A DNA stretch of 64,000 bases from Adiantum capillus-veneris (taxonomy: Eukaryota > Streptophyta > Polypodiopsida > Polypodiales > Pteridaceae), in NCBI GenBank assembly GCA_014529385.2, contig CM043963.1, forward strand, positions 73,205,912-73,269,911, read 5' to 3'. The notes beneath the pieces were generated by a model that worked only from the letters and a program-made list of their open reading frames with translations, had not been told where the DNA came from and ran no database searches. The position numbers and the translations under genes were made by a program. Below, one piece after another: positions 23,854 through 34,218 of this stretch. How positions within the stretch are numbered: the first letter of the stretch is position 1; each line of letters starts with the position of its first letter.

Positions 23854-24375
23854 CTAGAATTCCCATACTGCTTTAGTGGCTATGGCTATGCCAGCTCCAC
23901 TATCCAGTATTGCCATGGTTTCAATGTCATTATATTTCACTGGAAGGGTGGTGTTTTCTTCTTCCCCTTCATAATATTCTCCGACTTTGTTCATGGGAAC
24001 AGATCGAATCTCTTTGTTGTCTATCTCATTGTTCAATTATTCCAATTTTTTTGAGATTAACCCCGTTATCCCCACCTTTTCTAGGGTTTTCTGTAGATCA
24101 TTCCATAAATATGGTATGAGTTTTAACAGTTCTCCAAAGGTAAGAGTGCATTGGATGGGTGTAGACATGATTGAATGAATGTTGTCTACTTCTAGGGTCT
24201 GTTCAGTTTTTTTTACTTGAGTGGTCTTACACACTATGGATTCATCTTCGTTATCTTCCAAGTAAGAAGGTAATGTTTTCAAGTTCAATGGTTTCGATAT
24301 ACCTGAAGCTTCTGATCCACAATCCTCGTACAAGGATTGTACATCCATGTTCACGTCTGAAGGTAGGTTATTCAA
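23854..24375 (-). pseudogene. G1 aspartic protease (retropepsin) domain, upstream of RT
   Basis: Piece 24037-24375 holds the conserved pre-protease block (LTFGELLKLIPYLWNDLQKT). Piece 23854-24036 holds the active site (MAILDSGAGIAIATKAVWEF, with DSGA). A retropepsin cuts the Gag-Pol polyprotein. Its place before RT is the normal gypsy order, which is the key comparison for the extra protease-like domain after integrase in G2. The pieces are separated by a stop, and the second half of the domain is degraded. Confidence 0.88.
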
Positions 24376-25075
24376 CTAGACTTCCTATATAGGAGATGAA
24401 TTTAGCGTTAGGCTCCCATCATTGATCTCTCTAACTTTTTCCCATAAGTGTCCTGGTCAGTCTTCCTCTACAAAAGGAATTCCGTTTATGGCATCTTCAT
24501 TGTCCGCCACTATAAGTTCTAGTTCTTTTGTTTCAAGGTGGGGTTCTTCCACCGCATTAGATTTCTCTTTAGCATCTCTTACACAAGCTCCTTAGGTTTT
24601 GTGATACTTTCAAGCTTGGGTTCTTGTTTTTCTAGCATTTCTTGCGTGATTCTTATCAAAATTTTGGTAAGCTTCCAGCTTAGCTTCTTCCATGTCTGGA
24701 AAAAGATAGTTTTTCCATTTGTTTCCATGTTTTGGCCTGCTTTAAGTACTGCTTGGTAGGCTTCCAAGGTTTCTTTAATAGGCTCAAAAATTTTATCAAC
24801 CAAAATGGATCCTCCAAATTTCACGGTTGTTTCCTTGATTTCGCTTCTAGTTTCTTTCACCTTTTTCTGGAATTAGCTTTTTTGCTTTCTCCTCGATTTC
24901 AATCCATTGTTCTGTTTTCTCATCTCATATCTTTTGCTTTTGCTTCTCTTTGAGAGGAAACTTTCATATTTTTAGAATCATTAGAGGAGTTGTGTTTCTT
25001 TTTCTTGGCCAGAGCTCTAGTGATTACCTTTATTGGAACAATTGGTTCACTCTCTGATAAGATACTAGGTATCAC

Positions 25076-25811
25076 TTAGACTATGTTTATGATTGTTTTA
25101 CCCTTGTTTAAAGGATTTTTAGGACAATTTTCCGGAAATTTTCCTCCATTTTTGCAACATTGTATGCAATAGGCTTCAATTGGTTTGAGGTTTTTGTCAG
25201 GCTGTGGACATTCGTTTTTCCAATGATCATCTGCGCCACATTTGTGATAGTTTCCTGTTCTTGGCTTAATCATGGGTCTTACCATAGGAGATCTGTCACC
25301 TTGATTAGCTACATAATACATTGGTGTGAGCTCTGGTGGAGCATAAGTCACGATTTACTTCATGGGTGGTGGATGTGAATTATACCATTCTCCTTCTACC
25401 ATTACTGTAGATGGACTAGGCTCCGCATAGGGTGTAACAAGCACTAATGTTTGTTCATCTATGACTCCTTCTGAGTGTATGTACTTTACAAGCACTGCAT
25501 TATGTACTGGATAAGGAGGTTGTTGTCCCAACACAGGTTGAGGTCTTTCCATACCCATAGGTGGTATTTGAGCTCGGGCCATATTAGGCTGATATTTGTA
25601 CATGGGTTGTCCTTGTGGCCTCATGGGCACGTACCAAACATTCCCATCATACTTTGGTCTGAAGTAACACTCGTGGGTCTCATGGTTGGTCCACTTACCC
25701 TCAATTGCACACCGTTATTGTGGCCTAATTGGCTTTCCCTGTTGAGGTATTCCTTGTCCTGGTCCCCTCATAGGTGCTTTTTGCATGTTGTTCATCATGT
25801 CGTTCATCCTT
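25076..25811 (-). pseudogene. G1 nucleocapsid region with zinc knuckles
   Basis: After the transposon insertion gag resumes with KRMNDMMNNMQKAPMRGPGQ and a proline- and glutamine-rich stretch (25355-25630). Two zinc-knuckle-like clusters follow in 25076-25351: KCGADDHWKNECPQ, in which the first expected Cys reads as Tyr or Asn, and CIQCCKNGGKFPENC. This part binds the RNA genome. It is interrupted by stops, including a TAA near 25705. Confidence 0.85.
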
Positions 25812-25815
25812 TTAA

Positions 25816-27144
25816 CACTAGGTTGGTAATGGGACACTTTTATGTCCTGTTAAGTGACCATTTTTCTTGAATTATGTCAAGAGTTTCAAAATGGATTTTG
25901 AGGTGCGATCTATCTAGAAAGTTGTCTCATGAGCTGAAAAAAACTTGACATTGTTTTGAAATATCAATTCCATCTTTAACCTTGTCCTTGCACAACATTT
26001 CACAACCTAAACTGTGTGAAAAACGCGTCCTGTTTTTGGCTTTTCTCAACTTTTTGCAACTATACCACTCTAGAATTCATGTTTGTGAGGTCTATAATGC
26101 TATAAAACTATCTTTAGTAGTCCTCAACATGTCCTGGTGCTTCTAGGGAGAAATAAATGTTAAAGTTGTAAGTTATGACCAAATTACAAAAATTGTCAAA
26201 TCCTGTTTTTTAGCCAATTTTAGCTCTTCTATGATTTTTTGGTGACTTTCATGATATCCAAATGCAGTTTTGATTTTGTATGTTGCATATTGTAACATAA
26301 AACTAATATTCCTTGAGTTTTGGGGCACTTAATACCGTATTTTTCATAGTACACAATGATGGTTGATTTTTCCAATTATAAAAGAAAACGAAACATTCTA
26401 GTATATCAAGTATAGCTTTTTCAATATTACTAGTTTCTTGTGAAACTATATGCATTTTGTAGGTAGTAACCATATCTAGTCATAAGCATCAAATTTGGCT
26501 AGATATTGAATAATTTCTATGGGGTTCTACAACTCATAATGTTCAACCCAGTTTTTTCATGTTTGCTATATTTAGCACTTTATCTTTGTCCCCAAGATTC
26601 CCCTTGGTAAGAGATGTATTATTCTTTTGACATGCTCCATGGCTCCTTATGAACCTAAAGGACAACAGGGAACTAAGAAAACATGCATATATTATTTTGT
26701 TGAGTGTGGCTATAGAAACTTTGATGATAGGTTTGCAGAATGGAAAAAAATCAACTTTTTTGTACCTATTTCTTTTGGCAAAACAAAAAATAGTGAGTGA
26801 GGAGCAATCATATGTTTTGATCACCAACACTGAAGTTAACCAGGGAATTTATCTCAAGTCCTACAAAAATCCCTAATCTTATATTTATGCAACAAAACGT
26901 AAGAAATGACTGTTTTGATGAAAATGTACTGGTGCATCAACTTTGGAGGCTTGGTGTGACCAAAAGATGAGAAATTTTACAAGTTTCTTATTTTTTACAT
27001 GTGTAGTAGGCCTTGCACTATAACCTCATGAAAGGATTTTACAAAATGAGTGGATCTACTATGGTTTTGGAGGTTTTTTTCAAAACCCTGAAAGGACGCT
27101 TTTACGTCCTGTTAGGTTACCAACACTAGCTTACCAACCTAGTG
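25816..27144. mobile_element. Non-autonomous DNA transposon with CACTA...TAGTG ends, inserted in G1 gag
   Basis: The 1329-bp insert has 14-bp perfect terminal inverted repeats (CACTAGGTTGGTAA). It is flanked by TTAA on both sides. Because TTAA is palindromic, the duplication may be TTA, TAA or TTAA. Removing the insert and one copy restores the gag frame (ENML-KRMN). Subterminal motifs GGACACTTTTATGTCC (left) and GGACGCTTTTACGTCC (right) repeat in direct orientation. No transposase is visible. The CACTA ends suggest the En/Spm group (3-bp duplication), while TTAA would suggest piggyBac. Confidence 0.85.
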
Positions 27145-27148
27145 TTAA

Positions 27149-28741
27149 GCATGTTTTCTATGGATGAAAGTGGTGCTGCAATAACCGTTCCCACTTGTGT
27201 CGGTTTTTTGGATGTTTTCTCACTTTGATTATCCTTAGGGACATCTTCTTCGTTGAAAATTTCACAATTGTCTCCTAAGTCAATAGCATCTGGCACACAC
27301 GCTTCTAGGGTTGTATGCTTCTTGCTATAGAGTATAGCATGAAGTTCTTTGTTTAGCAGTCCTTCTAGAAACAATGATATCATTCGTTCTTCTACAAGTA
27401 TCTCTAGCTCTGGGCATCTGGCAATATATTGATTCATTCGAGTTGCACAATCTCTAATAGACTCGCCATGTTGCTGTTTAAAGCTGTAGATTTGAGCGAC
27501 CATATTGTCTTTGATCCCTATTTTGGAACAAGCAGCTAAAAATCCTTGAGATAAAGTGTTCAAGTCCATGATTGACCTTGGTGGAATGTTTTGGAATCAT
27601 GTCAATGCTTTTCCTTCTAATGTCATTCCAAACCCCTCAAATTGAGTATGGAAATTGAATATATGTTCTGCTCTTAGCACTTGCTTAAAGCTTGCTAAGT
27701 AGTCGTATGGATCCCCCGATCCACTGTGTTTTCTGACCCATTTTTGAAAATCAACTGGTCTGATGCATCTGTTTGGTTCAACTCCCGGTCTCCTGGAAGT
27801 TGGTCCTGTTCCTAATCCTTCAAACCAGTCTATTGGAAATAGTGACTCATGTAGCCCTAGACTGGCCTTAGTGTCACCCGATTTTCTATGTGATGAGGTG
27901 GTTTTTGGTTTCTTCACATTACTCTCATATGATCTCTCAAAGGTGTTCATCTCTTGGAATTGTTTCTAGTCCTTGTCCCAATATCCAATCCCTTATGGAA
28001 TACCCTTGGTATTTGGTCTACCTTCTCAGGAGTCATTATAAAAAAAGTTGTTCTAACAATCTCTAGCAGGTAGGTTGGTAGATATGTTGATCCCTTATCT
28101 TTAATCTTGAAGATATAGATGATCTTCATGGCCGTTAGTTGTCCTGGCTTGGCATGCCACAAGTCCATATGAGGTCTTTTACATTTCTATCCTCCCAGCA
28201 ATAGACTCCAATCCTAGGATTATCCGTACTAAGCCATTTCAAAGGCTTTAAATCTACGTGGACGTATCCCTCGAATTCTAAAGTTGGTGTCCTTCTTTTG
28301 TTGACATATCTGGGATTATGGTGTTTACTTCTAACCCCCATTTTTCTACCACATTAGGGTTTTTGACTTGTACATATTGAGTTCCATTTCTGTCTATGTA
28401 CATTTTTCCTTGTTTGTTTTTCCTAATCTCTTCTTCGAACTCGATACCATGATCATCAATGCAAATAGCATACTCCTCATTAGGGTCCAAGTAAACATGG
28501 GCTCCATGGCCGTTAGTCTTGTAAAAACAGAGTAATGCTTATAGCGCATTGTCGTTCCGGTTTTCGAGGGAGTCGAGTAAGAAGACATTTTGGATGTTGA
28601 ATCTGAAAAAGTGTCTGAGACTTCTTCAATAATTGTGTGCAAGGAATTGCTTTGATTCACGCTTTCTTCGATGGATACTCTACTGGAGGTTTCTCCGAGT
28701 ATGACCTGATTTCCTAGTACACGACCATATCTAAGGTTCAT
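27149..28741 (-). pseudogene. G1 gag: N-terminal region and capsid
   Basis: The minus-strand frame from about 28600 (MSSYSTPSKTGTTMRYKHYS) runs in pieces through YAICIDDHGIEFEEEI, YVHVDLKPLKWLSTDNPRIG and PEKVDQIPRVFHKG to the capsid block at 27126-27950. The capsid block has PVDFQKWVRKHSG, YLASFKQVLRAEHIFN, SFKQQHGESIRDCATRMNQY and LFLEGLLNKEL, typical of plant gypsy gag. Frameshifts, stops and the DNA transposon at 27144 break it. The long region before the capsid is unusual in length and has no domain I can name. Confidence 0.85.
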
Positions 28742-30705
28742 AAAGACTTATGAAGCCCTAGTTAGAGTACTTACCTTTGGATTGGCCTGTCGTCAATTTC
28801 CACTTGATTCAATTGCAACTTTCTGTCAAGCCACTGATTCCTCGTCTGCAACTTGCTTCCTGTACAAATTTGGTCAAGTTAGCTATGCTTCTATAAAGAC
28901 AATCGAGTTTTGCTAACTCTTGTGATTGGTCTATGTGTATCACTTCAACTCAAGCTATGTGAGTCAAAATTTGACTTTCAGCTTCGACTTTTAGCAAAAA
29001 TCAAAGGTTTAATCTGCAATCTGGAAAGTGAGTGAACATGTACCAATTTTGATCCGATTGAATCCAAAATTTCCCGGTGGCTTTATATTATGTTGGTCTA
29101 ACACTGTATAAGTTCAAAAGTCAAAATTGATGTCTTTGGATAGCAGTAGTAAATAATCATGATTATTTATTTTTGCTAGGTTTTTGCACTATTTGGATTG
29201 GTTTGGCCAGCAAGTATACCACTTGTCCAAATCCCTGGAAGGACAAGTTTGGATAACTTTTGACTAAGTTTATCAACTGTTTTGTGTTCGCAGCTCTGAT
29301 TTCAAGAATCTGGCTTAAGTCTCGCTCTTGTGATCTAAATTTCACCAAAATATATTTGTGGAGTCTACTAGATGTGCTTGACCTTGTGGTATGCCCAAAT
29401 TTGCAAAATTTTCAAGTTTTGAAGCAGATATAAATAATCTTTATACAACTCCAGCTAAATTTTTACAACTTTTTGTCCCAACTTTGACACAGATCTGTTA
29501 AGCACCTTAAGTTAAGGTCCCTAGCCAAGTTTTATGAAGTTTGGACAATTATTGGTCAAATGGTCATCAATTTCCTGTCTGCAGACTAACTTTGCAAATT
29601 TAATCACAATTTTCAATCCAGTGATCCAAATCTTACCAAATTTGGTTTGTGGGCTTATTACAACATGGTCAAACTAGTGGTATGCTGACTTGGTCAAAAA
29701 AGTTAAAAAATGACTCAGATGTAAATAATCATGATTATTTACTCTATTGATCATTTTTTTCATCTTTTTGGTCAACTAAGCATGTATACATGTTTATCAC
29801 ATCAATATAAGCCTATGAATTAATTCTCAAGAAATTCGGACTAGTTTTTTCCAAATTACACTCAAGATTCAAAAAGTCGGTACAAACTTTAGTTTTTACC
29901 CAGGTTTTGGTCAGTTTAGTGATCCAAATCTTTTGGGCCTTTACAAAAGTTGTTTGTACACATGTTGTGAGTCAATGGTATGAACCTTAGTCAATTTAGA
30001 GCAAAACGTTAATAATCACAATTATTAACTTCAGGCTTGAAATGAACACTTTTTTGTAATTTTTTCACAGACAATCTTTACATGAGCTATTTTAAGCCTA
30101 TGAATCAAGTCAAAACTTAATTTGGCCTAAAATATCAAGAAAAAGTAAATAATCTAAGTTTTGGCCAGCTCGTGAAATTTTTACCTTGAAGTGTCCTTGA
30201 GCTTACCAATTGATTCAGACAAATTTTTAACTTACTCTCCAGTGGGATTGAGTAGTTTTGAGTCTTTTCGAGCTATTTCTAGCCGTAGACTTGAAATTCT
30301 ACAACTTCAAAGAACACTCACACTTGATTCTTTCAGAGAGAGTAATTTTCTAAAATCCACCTCGGATCCTACTTACCCTACTCCTAGATTCTCATGCAAT
30401 GGGGTTGTGGAAAGTGTCCACAAACCCTCGTTTTCTTATCTTTTATGTTTTTCTGAGCACTGATCTTAAGACTTGTTTCGTCTACCAATCATTCTCAAAA
30501 TCCTAATCTAATTCTATAATCCTACAATCCTAAAGGCACTCACCAAGTACGATTACTTCCAAGCTACCTCTACACAACAAAAGACAACAATCTTAAGCTA
30601 TGCGGTTTCTAAAAGAAAGTTTTGAACTCTAGGCGAACCTAGAGGAAGTTAAAGGATAACTTCGCAAGACGCTCATGTTTTTTCCTAGTTTAGGTCTCTT
30701 CGATC
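28742..30705 (-). other. G1 5' leader with about 285-bp repeats carrying palindromes
   Basis: About 2 kb between primer site and gag without a conserved frame. Perfect palindromes TAAATAATCATGATTATTTA at 29150-29169 and within 29721-29742, an arm pair GTTAATAAT/ATTATTAAC at 30008-30029 and a half-site at 29431 are spaced about 281-291 bp. A shared GTGGTATG motif precedes each of the last three. This marks a diverged tandem array. Confidence 0.75.
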
Positions 30706-30724
30706 CTTGGCAAGAGCGCCAAAT
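30706..30724 (-). other. G1 primer-binding site
   Basis: The minus strand reads TTTGGCGCTCTTGCCAAGG directly after the LTR end (CCCACA). It has the shape of the TGGCGCC...GCC sites of plant gypsy elements. Confidence 0.8.
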
Positions 30725-31642
30725 GTGGGACGCATGTCTAACCTCACCATCCTATCTTATTGCAGTATTAACGAGAACCACGATTAATTTGTCAAACCAT
30801 GAGAGGAAGCTGACTCGACTAGTGCATAGAGGCTACAAGAGGGTGTCAATCTCTCAGAAAATAACTAACAACTCGCATCTAACTCAAGCTGCACTCAAGT
30901 GATTGAAATCACCAAAAGCCAATCGCTCATCGATAAACAATTCAAATCCGTTACAACATCAAACGACATCCAAACGTAACGAAACTTCTAGGACAAGTTT
31001 ATAAGACCTAAGCACACATGTCTATGGCCCCAAACTACACTTTAGGTCAAGTTCCAAAGTTGCGATTATTAACAGCAATGGATTTTTGACCTAGTCGTTT
31101 TCAACTTAGAATGCATCTAAATGCTTAGCAATGATGCCCCAATACCCTGCCTATGCTTAGTTTCTGATTTGAACATGTAAATTCCTAGTTCTGATGAAAT
31201 TAGGTTGTGGATCGATGACACCAAAAGCTACGAAATACTGTGAATGCTTATGTCAATGCGTAGAGCTCTTACCTGCGGTTGCAATGCAACAAACGTGACT
31301 GCAATGTGACAACCGAGGAGGGAGTAGGAAGTGCGAGAAGGAGAGGAGTGAGCACCGTTAGCTCACGCTGCGTTTCTATTATCCATAGCTTATAAAAAAA
31401 TTACAAAAATTGGCTTTTATACCTTAGCCAAGGTTTTTGGGTGGTCAAAACTAACAATTTGGAGTTCTACCAAAGCTCGGAAATGACAGGTTGATACAAT
31501 CTTGAAGCTTGTAGCCCCGGCTCATTAATTACAGAGTTTATTCGAGAAAATAGGAGTTACAATATTCTCGATTTATCAAAATAATATGTGTCTTACAAAG
31601 AGAACTCCGAAAAATGGTATCCGTGTTAGCTTGCTGCTAACA
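30725..31642 (-). repeat. G1 5' LTR (918 bp)
   Basis: In element orientation it starts TGTTAGCAGCAAGC at 31642 and ends GCGTCCCACA at 30725, next to the primer site. No second copy exists in the window, because the 3' end of G1 is lost. TTATAAAAAAATTAC near 31390 (plus strand) is AT-rich and could include promoter elements. Confidence 0.8.
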
Positions 31643-31905
31643 CCTAAGGTCAAAGGACTTTTACACTAATTATTGGAGGTCTTCAATGAAGCTAACCCTA
31701 AGGTCTTATGCTCCATTGGTTAGCCTTGCTCTTTGATTGACCATCTCTGATTTGGACCCCTTTACCATTGGCCCCGTGTTGAGATAGATTTAAACACACA
31801 TGTCTATATCTTAACCCTTGTTCCCGTTTATTCTCCCACATTAAATGATTAGTTTAATATGAGAAAATAATTTGGGTTGGTTAGATATTAGATTTTATGA
31901 AACTC
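31643..31905 (-). repeat. G3-family LTR fragment, target of the G1 insertion
   Basis: It begins CCTAAGGTCAAAGG exactly where the G1 LTR ends, and matches 50524-50910 and the reverse complement of 6605-6850. On the minus strand it starts TTTCATAAAATCTAATATC, preceded by the purine tract CAAGGGGGGAG (31906-31918), so it is a 3' LTR in minus orientation cut by G1. The other half was not found left of G1. Confidence 0.82.
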
Positions 31906-31918
31906 CCCCCTTGTTTTT

Positions 31919-32999
31919 TGTGCTCTTCTCTCTTGAATCATTTCAATGATATCCTTTGCCTTTTTCTCTACTAGAATTCTTTCTATATATAAAAATTATT
32001 GTAATTACTTCTCTTTTTCTTATCATAATCAATGATCATGCTCGTGTATATTATCAACATCATCAAGGTGCATCAAGTAAGGTAATAGGTGTCCATGGGT
32101 ACATCATCATTCTTTGTATCTACCTTCAATGTGTATATATTGCAAAATTTGGCAGGAGAAGCATTGCATTTATAATGAGAGTCATCAAGTAACACCGTTC
32201 TTCTTGGATCACACCCAAAACATTTTTCCAAGGGCTTAAACATTTCTTACATGCCTAGATTGTTTGGCCTAAAAAATCTATATTCTCCATATGTATAACA
32301 ACTTTCTTGTCTCCAAATGGAAAAAATAAAAAAAGAATTACTCCCAGTCACCATTAAATATTCCAAATTTCAACACATTTCATTTTGACAAATTATAATC
32401 CATTTCATTTGAAAAAATCCCAACATTAAATTTTTCAGCAGAACTTGTACAAAATTTATGCATCCAGAATGTCAAATTAAGTATTTATTTTCAGCATAAT
32501 AGTTGGTATATACAAGGAACATGGTTGAAAACCATGCTTGAAACTCTAGTGGTGCACTTGTCTTATAGCACATTCTCTAACATCTCATGTTGCAAATTTT
32601 GGCACTTCAAATATTGACAATGCTCATCCAACATGCTAGAAACTAGTAAGCATTGTTAAGATGGATCTAGGAGCTAATTTCTTACCTCATGAATTCAAGA
32701 AAAATATAAGAATTAAGCATATCTAGAATATCTAAAAATAAATTTTGCAAGGTTCTTAGATTATGATCCTAAGACCATCCTTGACCTTTGTTGACATCAA
32801 AATGCCTAGTCATTAATCAAGAATGGTCATGTTTTCTTTCGGGGGTTGCACCTTGTCGGTATATAGATGTATCGTGTGTACTAGATAAAAGCGTATAATT
32901 ATACATCATATCGGTTACAAATTAACACTTACATGAGGCCTACCAAAAGATTTATGTTCTAGGATGTATTTGAATTATGGAATGGAAATGGCTTAAAGA
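31919..32999. other. No recognised gene
   Basis: Presumably internal remains of the G3-type element whose LTR is at 31643-31905. AT-rich, with no conserved motif. Confidence 0.4.
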
Positions 33000-33624
33000 A
33001 ATTGCTTCCATTTACTCATTTAAGATTATCCAAACTCCTAAGGCCTTTCAACTATGCATGTAGCTAGATCCTTGATTGTGTTAAATGAACAACCATCTGA
33101 AGGATCAAGACCATGAAGGAATATAGAAAGTCAAAAATGTCTTAAAACTAGGCTAGCATGCCTAGATTTAAGAAGATTCTAGCATGCTTGTTTATGGGAC
33201 CATGCAAGAAGGCTACGTCTCATAATCATGCTTAAGTGTATTATTTCAATTTTGCACTTCAATAAAGAGATTGTTCTTGGTCCACAAGCCATGTTGGGAT
33301 CACTTATTACACAATAATTCTATCGCCTTTCTATGATGCTTGATGCAAATACCTTGCTTGATTTCCCAAATAATTAGGATGGTTGCTAGACCATGCCTCA
33401 ATGCTTAAATGGTGGGTCTTAAGACCATATCGGAGTCCATACAAGTGAGGGCAGTCACAAGACCATATGATCATTAAAGTGATGAATACAAAGGCTTTGT
33501 TTCTTGGTCCCATGTCCATGATTGAGATTCAAAATGGTCCTTAATACTTAGATATGGAGATTCAAGGGCTTGTTAATTTTGGTAAATTGTTTATAGTGGA
33601 CAATACTTGGGTTCCAAAATAGTG
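33000..33624. repeat. Field of degenerate hairpin motifs, left part
   Basis: Many variants of CTTGGTCCCAAGACCATGCT with 20-60 bp spacing, for example near 33280, 33380, 33417, 33450 and 33505. The same field resumes at 38814 after the COPIA1 insertion. Confidence 0.65.
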
Positions 33625-33629
33625 ATTAT
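33625..33629. other. COPIA1 target-site duplication (left), ATTAT
   Basis: Perfect partner at 38809-38813. Confidence 0.97.
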
Positions 33630-33857
33630 TGTTACCATATACATGTGGTAGTGATGTGTGTGAACACACTAGGACCGCCGGGGCATTTTTTCCCTCTTTA
33701 GGAGGTTTTTTTCCCCCGTGCATTGTATATACGCCCATCACTCTAGGGCTATCTATCTTTCCATTGCACACTAAGTAACACACTCTCTATTGTGTGCCTT
33801 GAGTTTCCTTCGTCTTCTCCAAGCTGTGTGTGTTTCTCTGCAACCCTAATTCCAACA
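33630..33857 (+). repeat. COPIA1 5' LTR
   Basis: TGTTACCATATACATGTGG ... CCCTAATTCCAACA, 228 bp. GTATATACGCCC near 33725 is a TATA-like element. It carries an inverted pair TGTGTGAACACAC near its start. Confidence 0.97.
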
Positions 33858-33859
33858 AT

Positions 33860-33871
33860 TGGTATCAGAGC
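33860..33871 (+). other. COPIA1 primer-binding site
   Basis: TGGTATCAGAGC, complementary to the 3' region of plant initiator-Met tRNA, two bases after the LTR. Confidence 0.95.
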
Positions 33872-34218
33872 AGGTCACGTCCTCTCGGGCTTAGTCGCCA
33901 GCTGCTCCAGCACACGCCTGCTCACTTTCTCCGATTTCAGTGAGCTTTGGCGAGCGTTCGCATGTCGACAAATATTTTGGGCAGCTCGAAGAGCTTGGTC
34001 TGCTCAGAATTTTGATTTGGGCTCATTTCGGCCTCCATTTCCACTACAGGCAGTACTGCACAGGCTATTTCGTCATTTTGTGCAGATTTTCTGTCAGTGC
34101 CGTTTTCTGCATAACAGGTATCTTATAGTCTTCTACGGTTTGTGCTATATAGCACAAGTTGTTCCCGCTCCATTTCTCCTATTTTCGGGCAGTTTTCACA
34201 TCAGGTGCAGCATTTACC

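Noticed and set aside
26543-26876. Transposase remnant in the DNA transposon
   Set aside because: Short frames on both strands overlap and show no catalytic motif. The element appears non-autonomous.
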